Positions 52,885 through 61,865 of a stretch of 64,000 bases of DNA are shown piece after piece. The position numbers and the translations under genes were made by a program. The number at the start of each line of letters is the position of its first letter. The stretch's first letter is position 1. Source of the stretch: DASRFA01 sp035651755 (GTDB taxonomy: Bacteria > Desulfobacterota > Binatia > UBA12015); NCBI GenBank assembly GCA_035651755.1, contig DASRFA010000056.1:310001-374000 (forward strand), given 5' to 3'. The notes under the pieces are model-generated. The model saw nothing but the letters and a program-made list of their open reading frames with translations. It ran no database searches and was not told the DNA's origin.

Positions 52885-52986
52885 GCCGCGGCGCCCGGCG
52901 GACGGGGGGATCGACGCGATCGCGGTCCATTTCGCGTTTCACCCGGCCGGCGGCGCCTGCTACGATCCTTGCTGCGCGAGTCCGGC

Positions 52987-53826
52987 ATGACGGGTGCGAA
53001 AGCCGACGTCCCCAGCTGGCGCGCGGTGACGGCCGCCGGAGCCTTGTGCTTGGCGCTCGCGATCGCGGCCGCGAGCGGCCGGGCGCGGGCCGAGGGGCCG
53101 GACGACGCCTCGGCGCCGCCGCGTGCCATCCTGAAGACGGGAGCCGGCTACTCCGTCCACGCGAACAACTCGAGCCTCCCGCAGCTCCTGACCGAGCTCG
53201 GCAGCGAGGCGGGCTTCACGGTGGTTGACTCCGGCAAGGTCCACCTGCCGGTCACCGTGACGCTCGACGACGTCGGACTCGACGTCGTCCTCCGCCGCCT
53301 GCTGCGCGATTCGAACTTCATCATCACCTATCGCGGCGGCAAGCGCGGCCGCGAGATCTCGGGCGAGAACATCGACCAGATCACCCTTCTGACGCCCGCC
53401 GGCCTCTCGAATCCGTCGGCCCCGCCCGCGCCGCCGGCGAACGGCGCGTCGCCGCTCGCGGGGCCGCAGGTGGCGGCGCGCGGGCCGCACCCGGGCGCAC
53501 AGCCGCCGGGACCCGGCGGCGCGGTGCCCGTCAATCGCCCGCGCGCGTTCAACGTCCTGCAGCAGCAGCAACAGGTCCAGCAGCCGCTGCCAGGCCAGCA
53601 CCTGCCGCCCGGGCAGCCCGGCGCTCCGGCCATGCACGGTCCGGGGGCACCGGTCGCCGTTCCGCAGGTGCCGGCGGTCGTCGCGGGCCCCGGCGGCGAG
53701 ATGGCGGCGATGCCGGTCGATCCCGCGATCGGCGGGGTGGGCGCCGTCGGACAGGGCGTGATCGAGGATTCCGGCGGCTCGATGCCGTCGCCCCAGGACG
53801 ACGCCGACCTCGACCCGGAGGAATAG
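52987..53826 (+). CDS. Secreted STN (secretin/TonB short N-terminal) domain protein with proline-rich tail
   Basis: A 279-aa exported protein. After the signal peptide (about 40 residues) comes SLPQLLTELGSEAGFTVVDS then LPVTVTLDDVGLDVVLRRLL and FIITYRGG, an STN-like fold seen at the start of secretins and TonB receptors. Residues 130-279 are Pro/Gly/Gln-rich low complexity. No secretin core is present. Perhaps a pilot or assembly factor; unproven. ATG 52987 is taken as the start. Confidence 0.65.
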   Translation: MTGAKADVPSWRAVTAAGALCLALAIAAASGRARAEGPDDASAPPRAILKTGAGYSVHANNSSLPQLLTELGSEAGFTVVDSGKVHLPVTVTLDDVGLDVVLRRLLRDSNFIITYRGGKRGREISGENIDQITLLTPAGLSNPSAPPAPPANGASPLAGPQVAARGPHPGAQPPGPGGAVPVNRPRAFNVLQQQQQVQQPLPGQHLPPGQPGAPAMHGPGAPVAVPQVPAVVAGPGGEMAAMPVDPAIGGVGAVGQGVIEDSGGSMPSPQDDADLDPEE

Positions 53827-53847
53827 CGGCGGCCCGGCGCGCCGCCG

Positions 53848-55071
53848 TCAAGCCACGCGCGGCGCGTCGCACGCGCCACCGTCGATCGCCGCGATCATGT
53901 CCAGGACGAGCTGCAGCATGACGCTCAGCGACTCCGGCCGGACGTGGTCCAGGGTATCGAGACGCGTGTGGTAGTTCGGCACGAGTCGCGTCGCGTCCTG
54001 GCAGAGGAGCGCGACCGTCGCGATCCCGACCTGCGCGAACGCGGTCGCGTCCGTCGCGCCGAGCGGGATCATGTGCTGCTGGAACGTCCGCCCACGCGCC
54101 GCCGCGCAGTCCTTCGCGAGCGCGACGAGACGGCGATCGTGGCGGACGCCGGTCGTGAGCTCGCGGTCGACGATCGTCAAGTACCTCTCGTCGTACACGC
54201 CGTCGACGTTCACGACGAACGTCGGGATCGCGTGCAGCTCCGCCCCGTGCGCCTCGGCGAAGCGCTTCGCGCCGCGTAGGCCCGCCTCCTCGGAAGAGAG
54301 CGCGAGGACGACGACCTCGGTGCCGTCGAGCGTCCGTCCGTCGCGACGCGCGTCCGCCAACGCCCGCGCGACGCCGTCCACCACGGCGATCCCCGCGAGG
54401 TCGTCCATCGCGCCCGGCACGACGGTGTACGTGTGAAAGAAGAAGTTGAGGCCGACGATCGGGTAGAGACCGATCGCGACGAAGCCGACGACGTCGAAGG
54501 CGTGGCTCTCGTTGCCGGCTCCGGCCAGGGCCTTCAGGAGTCCGCCGAAGAGCGGCACCAGCACCGCCGCGAAGCCGACCGCCATCACCGGCACGGCGGC
54601 ACCCTTGAGGAAGTACCAGAGGTTGAACTCGTACGCGGAGTCCTGGTGAGCGCTGACGATGACCCTTCGCTCGACGGCGCCGCGCGGCTTCAGGACGCCG
54701 AGCACGTTCTCGCCGCGCGCCGCCGGGAAGAAGCGATCGACGAGCTCGCGATAGCGCAGCAGCTCGAACCATAGGAGCGCGAACGACGCGGCCGCGAGGA
54801 CGAAGCACAGGAAGGGCAGCACCCAGTAGGCGATCGTGGCGAGCAGGTAGAGCAGCGTCGCGATCGGAATGAAGCCCAGGAACGCCTTCGGGTTGCAGGT
54901 GAACTCCTCGGTGCGCACGTCGAGGCCGAGCGCGCGCCACGCGTCGGCGAGACGTCGTCCGAGGCGCCGCTCGCTCTCGCTGCACGACTCGCGTGCGCCG
55001 ATCTCCTCGAGCGCGCTGCGCACGAAGGCGTACATCGAGTCGCGGTACGCGTCCGCGTTCGGAGACGACAA
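53848..55071 (-). CDS. M28 family metallopeptidase with membrane helices
   Basis: A 407-aa peptidase. Zinc ligand motifs are SAHQDSAYE, PGAMDDLAG, SSEEAGLRG and NYHTRLDTLDH, in the order of M28 aminopeptidases. Two inserted hydrophobic stretches (IPIATLLYLLATIAYWVLPF and PVMAVGFAAVLVPLFGGLL) suggest membrane association within the fold, as in some uncharacterised M28 proteins. It starts 7 bp before... the dehydrogenase gene upstream ends at 55079, so the pair is likely co-transcribed. Confidence 0.85.
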   Translation of the reverse strand: MSSPNADAYRDSMYAFVRSALEEIGARESCSESERRLGRRLADAWRALGLDVRTEEFTCNPKAFLGFIPIATLLYLLATIAYWVLPFLCFVLAAASFALLWFELLRYRELVDRFFPAARGENVLGVLKPRGAVERRVIVSAHQDSAYEFNLWYFLKGAAVPVMAVGFAAVLVPLFGGLLKALAGAGNESHAFDVVGFVAIGLYPIVGLNFFFHTYTVVPGAMDDLAGIAVVDGVARALADARRDGRTLDGTEVVVLALSSEEAGLRGAKRFAEAHGAELHAIPTFVVNVDGVYDERYLTIVDRELTTGVRHDRRLVALAKDCAAARGRTFQQHMIPLGATDATAFAQVGIATVALLCQDATRLVPNYHTRLDTLDHVRPESLSVMLQLVLDMIAAIDGGACDAPRVA

Positions 55072-55078
55072 ATCGCGC

Positions 55079-56044
55079 TCAGCTCACGACGTTGATCGGC
55101 GCGCCCGCGAGGTACGCGCGCACGTTTCCGACCGCCGTCTGCATCAGGCGGCGGCGCGCGGCGAGCGTCGCCCAGGCGATGTGCGGCGTGATGATGCAGT
55201 TCCGCGCCGTCCGGAGCGGGTTGTCGGCCAGCATCGGCTCGTGCGCGACCACGTCGAGCGCTGCGCCCGCGATGACACGGCGCTCGAGCGCGTCCGCGAG
55301 CGCGGCCTCGTCGACGAGCGCACCGCGCGCGGCGTTGATCAGGAACGCGCTCGGCTTCATCGTCGCGAGGACCGCGCGGTCGACGAGGCGCTCCTGGCCC
55401 CGGCCGAGCGGAGCGTGCAGGCTCACGACGTCCGACTCGGCGAAGACCTCGGCCGTCGTCCGCCACGCGAACGGTCGCCACGGCACGTCCGGCGGCGAAG
55501 CGCCGGGCCGTCCGCTCGCGAGGACGGACATCCCGAGCGCGTGCGCGAGCTCGCCGACGCGCCTGCCGATCCGCCCGAACCCGACGACGCCGAACGCGAG
55601 CCCCGCGAGCTCGATCGGCGACCGCCGCCAAAAGCAGAAGTCCGGCGCGCGGATCCAGTCGCCCGCGCGCACCGCTTCGGCATGCTCGCCGACGGCGCTC
55701 GCGAGCTCGAGGACGAGCGCTAGGACGTGCTGCGCGACCGACTCGGTCCCGTACTCCGGGACGTTCGAGACGACGACCCCACGGCGCGCGGCCTCGGCGA
55801 CGTCGACGACGTCGTAGCCCGTCGCCAGCACGGCGACGAAGCGGAGCTCGGGCAGGCGGGCGAGCGACTCGGCGGAGAGGTGCGTCTTGTTGGTGAGGAC
55901 GATCTCGGCGCCGCGTGCGCGCGGGACGATCTCGTCGTCCGCGCTCCGGTCGTGGACCTCGAGGTCGCCGAGCGCGGCGAGCTCGTCCCACGGGTTGTCG
56001 CCGGGATCGAGCGTCAGCCCGTCGAGGACGACGATGCGGGGCAC
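55079..56044 (-). CDS. D-isomer-specific 2-hydroxyacid dehydrogenase
   Basis: A 321-aa NAD-dependent enzyme. The Rossmann motif is FGVVGFGRIGRRVGELAHAL. The catalytic Arg is in INAARGALVDE, the Glu in VVAHEPML, and the His in ITPHIAW. ATGYDVVDVAEAA is also family-typical (glycerate/hydroxypyruvate-type). It reduces 2-keto acids or the reverse. The M28 peptidase gene follows within 8 bp on the same strand. Confidence 0.93.
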   Translation of the reverse strand: MPRIVVLDGLTLDPGDNPWDELAALGDLEVHDRSADDEIVPRARGAEIVLTNKTHLSAESLARLPELRFVAVLATGYDVVDVAEAARRGVVVSNVPEYGTESVAQHVLALVLELASAVGEHAEAVRAGDWIRAPDFCFWRRSPIELAGLAFGVVGFGRIGRRVGELAHALGMSVLASGRPGASPPDVPWRPFAWRTTAEVFAESDVVSLHAPLGRGQERLVDRAVLATMKPSAFLINAARGALVDEAALADALERRVIAGAALDVVAHEPMLADNPLRTARNCIITPHIAWATLAARRRLMQTAVGNVRAYLAGAPINVVS

Positions 56045-56066
56045 GTCGGCCGTCCGCCCGACGGCG

Positions 56067-56678
56067 TCACGCCCCCGGCTTGACGGTCACCAGCTCGAGC
56101 ACCGACGACGACACGATCTGTCCGCCCTTCTTCTGGACGATCGTGCGGCGGACGATTCCGCCGGGGATGTCCTTCAGCGTCCAGATCTTCTCCTCGGTCG
56201 TCTCGTCGCCGTTCTGGATGACCGCGTTCGTCCACTCGGCCGTGACCGTCTTGCCCTGGTAGTCGATCGACTCCGTGCCTTCGGTGACCGACGTTCCGGC
56301 GCTCGCCGGTGTATCGGTCTGGCTCATCTTGACCTTGGCGGGGAACGTCGTGGTCGTCTTGCTTTCGCCCGCCATGCCGGTCTGCGCGGCGGCGCCCGCC
56401 TCGCCCATCGTCGTCTCGACCACGACCGAGTCCTTGTCCTTCTTGACGAGCTTCGAGGTCGTGTCGATCGCGACCGTGGTTCCGTCGTTGAGCTTGACGG
56501 TCTCCTTCTGGGTGATCGCCGTGCCGACGGGGAAGCCCGACCAGTTCTGGAAGGGCGGGTTGTTCACCATCTCGTCGGGCTTCGGCTTGTCGGCCGCGAA
56601 GCCCGGCTGCGCGACGGCGCTCAGCGCGAGCGATGCCACCGCGGCCGCGGCTCGAACCCAAAGGCTCCCCTTGCCCAT
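56067..56678 (-). CDS. Secreted protein, unknown function
   Basis: A 203-aa exported protein with a signal peptide to about GFAAD. The mature part begins PNNPPFQNWSGFPVGTAIT-like sequence (actual NNPPFQNWSGFPVGTAI) and continues with repeated Lys/Thr-rich strands (VKLNDGTTVAIDTTSKLVKK), resembling a single beta-barrel or lipocalin-like sheet. GGAGG precedes ATG 56678. No family is recognised. Confidence 0.62.
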   Translation of the reverse strand: MGKGSLWVRAAAAVASLALSAVAQPGFAADKPKPDEMVNNPPFQNWSGFPVGTAITQKETVKLNDGTTVAIDTTSKLVKKDKDSVVVETTMGEAGAAAQTGMAGESKTTTTFPAKVKMSQTDTPASAGTSVTEGTESIDYQGKTVTAEWTNAVIQNGDETTEEKIWTLKDIPGGIVRRTIVQKKGGQIVSSSVLELVTVKPGA

Positions 56679-56856
56679 GACATCCTCCTCGACGAGCGCC
56701 CCACTCCGCCGCGGGGTGAACCGAAGTCCCGCGCTACAGCGCTTTCCGATACGAGTCAACTTCGGTCGGCACGTTGAAACATCTCTCGCTCGGGTCTAAG
56801 ACGGGCGCGCTCGCGCCGAAGCGCGCGTGGAGCACGTGGTGAAGGGGGGTCGTGCC

Positions 56857-57177
56857 GTGGACTCGAAGAAGCACCGTTCCTCGAGAGGGCTCCGCCGCAA
56901 GACGAAGGCGCTGCGCGCGGGAACCGGAACCCTGGTGCTCGCGACCGCAGTCATGGTCGCGCCGCCGGCCGAGGGTGCGAAGCCACCCGCGACGGCGATC
57001 GAGCCGCGCGCGCGCGAGCTGAGCTCGCAGCTCACCGCCGACGCGCCCGCGCCCGCCGACGGCGCGCGCGATGCGACGCAGCTGGCTTGGTGGGGCAACT
57101 GGCACAACTGGGGCTATCACCCCTGGTGGCACAACTGGCCGAACTGGCGGAACTGGCACAACTGGCGGAACTGGTAG
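56857..57177 (+). CDS. Putative RiPP precursor with Trp/Asn repeat core
   Basis: A 106-aa peptide. The leader has a basic start and a signal-like helix (GTGTLVLATAVMVAPPA), then a Pro/Ala spacer. The core is a run of W, N and H (WGNWHNWGYHPWWHNW, then PNWRNWHNWRNW) at the extreme C-terminus. AAGGGGGG lies 7 nt before GTG 56857. The radical SAM gene overlaps its end. This arrangement matches GrrA/OscA-type precursors whose aromatic residues are crosslinked to nearby residues by the partner radical SAM enzyme. Modification here is inferred. Confidence 0.75.
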   Translation: MDSKKHRSSRGLRRKTKALRAGTGTLVLATAVMVAPPAEGAKPPATAIEPRARELSSQLTADAPAPADGARDATQLAWWGNWHNWGYHPWWHNWPNWRNWHNWRNW

Positions 57178-58397
57178 AGCGCCGCCGCACGAGCGGCGCG
57201 CTCGCGCCCGCGGGAGAGGCGGCCGGAGAGCATCCGCGCCGGCCCGGTGAGCCCGGCCCGCTCGACCTCCTCGTCGTCCAGCCGACGCCCTTCTGCAATC
57301 TCGACTGCGACTACTGCTACCTCCCCGATCGCGCGAACAAGGCGCGCATCGCGCCCGCGACGCTCGATCGCCTCTTCGCGTGGGTCTTCGAGAGCGGGCT
57401 CGCGCGCAATCGCTTCACGGTCGTCTGGCACGCGGGCGAGCCGATGGTGCTGCCGCCCGCATTCTACGCCGAGGCGCTCGCCGCGCTCGTCCGCCACAAC
57501 GGCGCCGGCGTCGAGGTCGCGCACGCCTTCCAGACGAACGCGACCCTCGTCGACGACGCCTGGTGCGACTTCATCGCGGCGCACGGGATCCGGATCGGCG
57601 TCAGCGTCGACGGTCCCGACTTCCTGAACGACCGCCGCCGCCGCACGCGATCCGGGCGCGGCACGCACGCGCGCGTCGTCGCGGGCATGCGACGCCTCCG
57701 CGCACACGGCATCCCGTTCCACGTGATCACCGTCCTGACCCACGCCTCCCTCGACTACCCGGACGAGATCTACGACTTCTACGTCGAGCACGGGATCGAG
57801 GAGATCGGCTTCAACGTCGAGGAGATCGAGGGCCCGAACGTGCGCTCGACGCTCGCGGGCCCGGACGTCGGCGCGCGCTATCGCGAGTTCCTCGCGCGCT
57901 TCTTCGACCTCGCCACGCGGCGCGAGAACCCGCTTCGCGTGCGCGAGTTCGACTCGACGATCGCCGCCGTCCTGCACGGCGGTCGATCGGACCCGCCGCC
58001 GACACAGGAGAGCCATCCGTTCGCGATCGTTTCGGTCGACCACCGCGGCGACTTCACGACCTTCTCGCCCGAGCTCCTCGGCCTCGCGAGCGAGCGCTAC
58101 GGGCCGTTCGCGCTCGGGAACGTCGCGACCCATTCCCTCGCCGACGCGATGGCGTCGCCGCACTTCGCGGCGATCGCGCGCGACGTCGCGGCCGGGATCG
58201 CGCGCTGCCGCGAGTCGTGCGCGTATTTCCCGTGGTGTGGGGGCGGAGCGCCCGCGAACAAGGTGTTCGAGAACGGCACCTTCGACTCGACCGAGACGCT
58301 CTTCTGCCGGCTCACCCGTCGAGCCATGCTCGACGTCGTGGTCGACAAGCTCGGCCCGCGCGGCGCCGCGCTCGCGCCCTGGGATGGCGTCGCTTGA
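57129..58397 (+). CDS. Radical SAM/SPASM peptide maturase (GrrM/OscB-like)
   Basis: A protein of about 400-422 aa. The radical SAM cluster motif is PFCNLDCDYCYL (CxxxCxxC). The C-terminal SPASM-like region reads CRESCAYFPWCGGGAPANK and then FENGTFDSTETLFC, which is characteristic of GrrM/OscB-type maturases. The start is uncertain: within the reading frame the only GTG/TTG codons are inside the precursor gene (GTG 57129, TTG 57087). It therefore overlaps the precursor out of frame by about 49 bp or uses an unusual codon. It probably forms crosslinks in the Trp-rich core. Confidence 0.88.
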   Translation, partial: AQLAELAELAQLAELVERRRTSGALAPAGEAAGEHPRRPGEPGPLDLLVVQPTPFCNLDCDYCYLPDRANKARIAPATLDRLFAWVFESGLARNRFTVVWHAGEPMVLPPAFYAEALAALVRHNGAGVEVAHAFQTNATLVDDAWCDFIAAHGIRIGVSVDGPDFLNDRRRRTRSGRGTHARVVAGMRRLRAHGIPFHVITVLTHASLDYPDEIYDFYVEHGIEEIGFNVEEIEGPNVRSTLAGPDVGARYREFLARFFDLATRRENPLRVREFDSTIAAVLHGGRSDPPPTQESHPFAIVSVDHRGDFTTFSPELLGLASERYGPFALGNVATHSLADAMASPHFAAIARDVAAGIARCRESCAYFPWCGGGAPANKVFENGTFDSTETLFCRLTRRAMLDVVVDKLGPRGAALAPWDGVA

Positions 58398-59145
58398 CGA
58401 GCTAACGCTGCCGGCCATCCGCGTCGCCCCGGGATTTCACGACGCGATCGGGCTCGCGGCCCGGATCGCGGTCGCGACCGCTGCGAGCGGGTCGAAAGGC
58501 GCGCCGACGAAGGCGACGGCCTGGCGCGCGCTCTCAGCGGCCGAGTCCGACGGCGTGCTCCGGGCGCCCGCCAACGAGCTCGGTCCGGACGAGATCGCGC
58601 TCGTCCGCTTCCCCGCGCACCTCCGCGCCTCGTGGCGCGCCCTCGCGCGCGAAGGCGCGCCGCCGGAGTCCGGCTTCGTCGCCTTCGTCGCGGAGTTCCT
58701 GCGCTTCCTCCGCTTCAAGAGGCTGCCGCTCCCCGAGCGCTGTCGCTGCGACGTCGTCGAGAGCGCGCCCGGCAGCGCCGCGACCGGCCTCGCGCGCGCT
58801 GCACGCGGCGCAGGCGGCCTTCGCTGCATCGCGAACCTCGAGGACGACCCGACCTACGCGTGGATCGCCTGCATGGAAGGCGCACCCGCCTCGCCGACCG
58901 CTCCCGCGCGCTCGAGCGTCGAGCCGGCACGGCGCGCCGCCCGCGCCTGGCTCCGCATCCGCCTCGAGCCGGGCGACGGGCTCTGGCTCGGCGACGCGGA
59001 CGTCGTCATCGACGGGTGGACGATCGGCGGCGGCGCGCCGGCGCGACTGCTGACGCTGCGCGCGGAGCCGTCCGGTCCGCCCAGCGCCGCGCCCAGGCGT
59101 CGAGCGGCGCGATCGCGCGGAGGAGCGCCGCGCCCTCCCCGGTGA
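58384..59145 (+). CDS. Unknown protein coupled to the maturase gene
   Basis: A 253-aa frame starting MASLDELTLPAIRVAP, overlapping the maturase stop by 14 bp, so translationally coupled. It has GFVAFVAEFLRFLRFKRLPL and GDADVVIDGWTIGG, but no family is recognised. The last 30 or so residues (SGPPSAAPRRRAARSRG) are read antisense to a remnant regulator and may not be original. It may be a third component of the RiPP locus (transport, protease or chaperone), which I infer only from position. Confidence 0.5.
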   Translation: MASLDELTLPAIRVAPGFHDAIGLAARIAVATAASGSKGAPTKATAWRALSAAESDGVLRAPANELGPDEIALVRFPAHLRASWRALAREGAPPESGFVAFVAEFLRFLRFKRLPLPERCRCDVVESAPGSAATGLARAARGAGGLRCIANLEDDPTYAWIACMEGAPASPTAPARSSVEPARRAARAWLRIRLEPGDGLWLGDADVVIDGWTIGGGAPARLLTLRAEPSGPPSAAPRRRAARSRGGAPRPPR

Positions 59146-59212
59146 GCGCGTAGCGGCGGTCGTCGCCGACCTCGACGACGCCCTCGGCGCGGAGCTCCGC
59201 GCGAGCCGCTGG
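59045..59212 (-). pseudogene. Remnant of an HxlR-type regulator
   Basis: On the minus strand one reads GLNQRLAR, then after a frameshift AELRAEGVVEVGDDRRYALT and GEGAALLRAIAPLDAWARRW. This is the second half of an HxlR winged helix. The first half is absent; plsB begins its 3' end immediately upstream. It overlaps the 3' end of the plus-strand gene at 58384. Confidence 0.6.
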
Positions 59213-59221
59213 TTCAGCCCG

Positions 59222-61666
59222 TCACTCGATGAGGCCGGCGCGGCGCGCGGCGCCGATCGAGTCGATCGCCTCGATGCGCCGGACGACGTCGCGGATCTCG
59301 TGCGCGAACGCGCGCCGGCGCTCGGCGAGGCCCGCCGCGTCGGCGGCCCCGGTCGCCGGATCGGGAAGGAGCTCGCGGTTCCGGGCGAGCGACAGCGCGG
59401 TCTGGAAGAGAACCTTCGACACCGACTCGGCGCTCCGGATGCGGCGCTGGAGCCGGTACTGCTTCCCGAGCGCGACGCACGACGACAGAAACGCGCCCTC
59501 GTCGAACGCGGTCGCGGGGGCGAGCGTGCAGAGCATGTCCGCGACGACCTGATACGCCTCGAGGAACGGGCGGATCACGCGGTGCGCGAGGAGCGGCTTG
59601 AGACGCACCGCCGCGGCGCGCACGTCGGCAGGAGCGGAGCGCAGGATGCGCTCCCAGTCCGGCTGGCGGACGGCCAGCTCCTCGACGAGCTCGCGGCGGA
59701 ACTCCTCGCGCGGCGCGAAGAAGAACTCGAACTTCAAGAGGTCGCGCAGCCGGTAGGCCTCCTCGAAGAGCTCGTGGGCGGGATCCGCCACGCCTTCCTC
59801 GCCCGCCGCGAGGAGCGCCAGCTCGAGGATCGCCCCGTTCACGAAGAAGTGGATGATCGTGTTGCGGTAGTAGGCGGCGGTGAGGTGCTGGTCGGCCCCG
59901 ATCGCGTACACCGGCTCGAGCCCCTCGCGGAACACCGAGACGACGCCGCTCTCCGCGAGGCTGTCGAGGGCGCGCTGGATGCCGGCGCGCGTCGCGAGCT
60001 CGTAGTCCGGCGCGTCGGTCGCCGGTAGACGGCGGCGCTTCACGTAGTCGAGCAGGTTCGCGATCGAGCGCTCGATCTCGTCGAGCGTGACCGCCTTGTC
60101 GCCGACGCCGAGCAGCGACAGCGTGAGCAGCGAGGTCGGCGTGATCGGCGTCGCGTGGTTGATGCGGACGGCGACCTCGAACGCGACCTTCTGGAGCGGG
60201 AGCGCGCGCTCGTCGGGGTCGGGCGCGTGCGCGCCGTTCGAGCCCGCGGCGTCGTCGTGCTCGGCGGAGCCGCCGATCTCCGCGAGCGCCTGGCGCAGCG
60301 ACAGCGGCTCGCCGAAGTTGATGTGGATGTTCCCGTAGCGCCGGCGGATCGACCGCACGACGCCCAGGAACCAGCCGAAGCTCTCCTTCTTCTTCCGGCC
60401 GCCGCGCTGCTCGGCGACGTAGTCGCCGACGTCCTGGATCTGGTCGTACGCGATCGACACCGGGATCAGGTAGACGTCCTCGGCGTGGCCGCGCCGGAAG
60501 CTGTCGACGACGTACGCGAGGAGCCCGAGGCGCGGCGGCAACAGCTTCCCCGAGCGCGAGCGCCCGCCCTCGATGTACCACTCCAGCGAGAAACGCTTCT
60601 CGATCAGGTAATCGATGTATTGACGCAGCACGAACTTGTAGATGGGGTTGTCCTTGAAGGTCCGGCGGATGAAGAAGACCCCGCTCCGCCGGACGAGCGG
60701 CCCCACGGGGAAGAAGTTCATGTTGATGCCGCCGGCGGTGTGGTTCGGCGGGTGGCCGTTCTCGTGCAGCGCGTACTGAAGCACGAGGTGGTCCAGGTTC
60801 GACTTGTGCGACGGCAGGAACACGACCGGATAGCGCTGGGTGAGCCCGTACAGCTCCTCGAGGCGCGCGCGATCGTAGCGCAGCGACTCGCCGTAGCCCT
60901 GCGTGTAGAGCGAGTGGATGAGGTGCGCGGTGAGGTCGATGACGTGCGGGCTGTGGGTCGCCGCGATCTCCTTGAGATACCCGGCCGCACGCCGCGCGAC
61001 CTTCTCCTCCGGCTGGTTCAGCTCGCGCGCGAGGCGCGCGAGCCCGCCGCGGAAGGCAGGGCGCGAGAGGATGTCCTCGCGCACGAGGCGCGGCACCTTG
61101 TAGCGCGCGCCGCGAAGGCGGCGCTCGGCGCGCTCGAGCGCGAGCGTCGCCTGGCGCGACACGAACTCCGCGAGGCCGATCGTCTGTCCGACGTCCGCTC
61201 CGCACGCGCTCCGCCAGCGCTCGCGGAGCTCGGATGCGCGCGCCGGCTCGCCGGCGACGATCAGGCACCGCTCGGGGTGGCGCCGGAGCACCCACTCCTG
61301 GCGAAGCCGTCCCGGGTCGCGCGGATCGCCGACGGTGAGGAGCTCCTTCACCGGGTTCTCGCGCTTGCCCGGGACCTTCTCGCGCTCCCACGCGACGCGC
61401 AGCGGAGCGAGCAGCGGATCGCCGTCGGTCGCGAGCGTCGCCTCGAGGCGGGGGTCGACGCGGCGACCTCTCCGGCGCGACGGCGGGATCGCCACGACGT
61501 CGTACGACCCGTCGTCCGACTTCTTGTGTCGCTCGATCCAGCCCTCGAGCAGGCGGCGCTCGAGCGCGCTCGACGCGTCGACGAGGAAGACGACGCGATC
61601 GCCGGCGGGCCCGGGCCAGTCGGGCTCCTTCGGCAAGGTCGGCGTCGCTCGAGCTTCCGGATTCAT
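59222..61666 (-). CDS. plsB: Glycerol-3-phosphate 1-O-acyltransferase
   Basis: An 814-aa PlsB-type enzyme that makes lysophosphatidate from glycerol-3-phosphate and acyl-CoA/ACP at the inner membrane. The catalytic HX4D is in LPSHKSNLDHLVL at about residue 285. Other blocks are GGINMNFFPVGPLVRRSG, FIRRTFKDN, and the substrate-binding WYIEGGRSRSGKLLPP then GLLAYVVD. VYLIPVSIAYDQ is also diagnostic. Length matches E. coli PlsB. It is divergent from the HAD/acyltransferase fusion, whose second domain acts one step later in the pathway. Confidence 0.96.
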   Translation of the reverse strand: MNPEARATPTLPKEPDWPGPAGDRVVFLVDASSALERRLLEGWIERHKKSDDGSYDVVAIPPSRRRGRRVDPRLEATLATDGDPLLAPLRVAWEREKVPGKRENPVKELLTVGDPRDPGRLRQEWVLRRHPERCLIVAGEPARASELRERWRSACGADVGQTIGLAEFVSRQATLALERAERRLRGARYKVPRLVREDILSRPAFRGGLARLARELNQPEEKVARRAAGYLKEIAATHSPHVIDLTAHLIHSLYTQGYGESLRYDRARLEELYGLTQRYPVVFLPSHKSNLDHLVLQYALHENGHPPNHTAGGINMNFFPVGPLVRRSGVFFIRRTFKDNPIYKFVLRQYIDYLIEKRFSLEWYIEGGRSRSGKLLPPRLGLLAYVVDSFRRGHAEDVYLIPVSIAYDQIQDVGDYVAEQRGGRKKKESFGWFLGVVRSIRRRYGNIHINFGEPLSLRQALAEIGGSAEHDDAAGSNGAHAPDPDERALPLQKVAFEVAVRINHATPITPTSLLTLSLLGVGDKAVTLDEIERSIANLLDYVKRRRLPATDAPDYELATRAGIQRALDSLAESGVVSVFREGLEPVYAIGADQHLTAAYYRNTIIHFFVNGAILELALLAAGEEGVADPAHELFEEAYRLRDLLKFEFFFAPREEFRRELVEELAVRQPDWERILRSAPADVRAAAVRLKPLLAHRVIRPFLEAYQVVADMLCTLAPATAFDEGAFLSSCVALGKQYRLQRRIRSAESVSKVLFQTALSLARNRELLPDPATGAADAAGLAERRRAFAHEIRDVVRRIEAIDSIGAARRAGLIE

Positions 61667-61865
61667 TTCCCCGTCGCTTGCCCGCCGCGCGCGACGGTCA
61701 CGCTCGCGCCGGAGCGCGCGCCGGCCAAAGGCGCTTTCTCGCGGACGTTCTACGGCGGTCGCCGCGCGGGGGTCAATCGCGCACGGCGCGGTGCCGGCCT
61801 TCTGGCGCGTCCGGGAGCGCCCGGCTAAGCTGCGCCACGGGACCAGCCGAGAAGATCGGGGAGCG

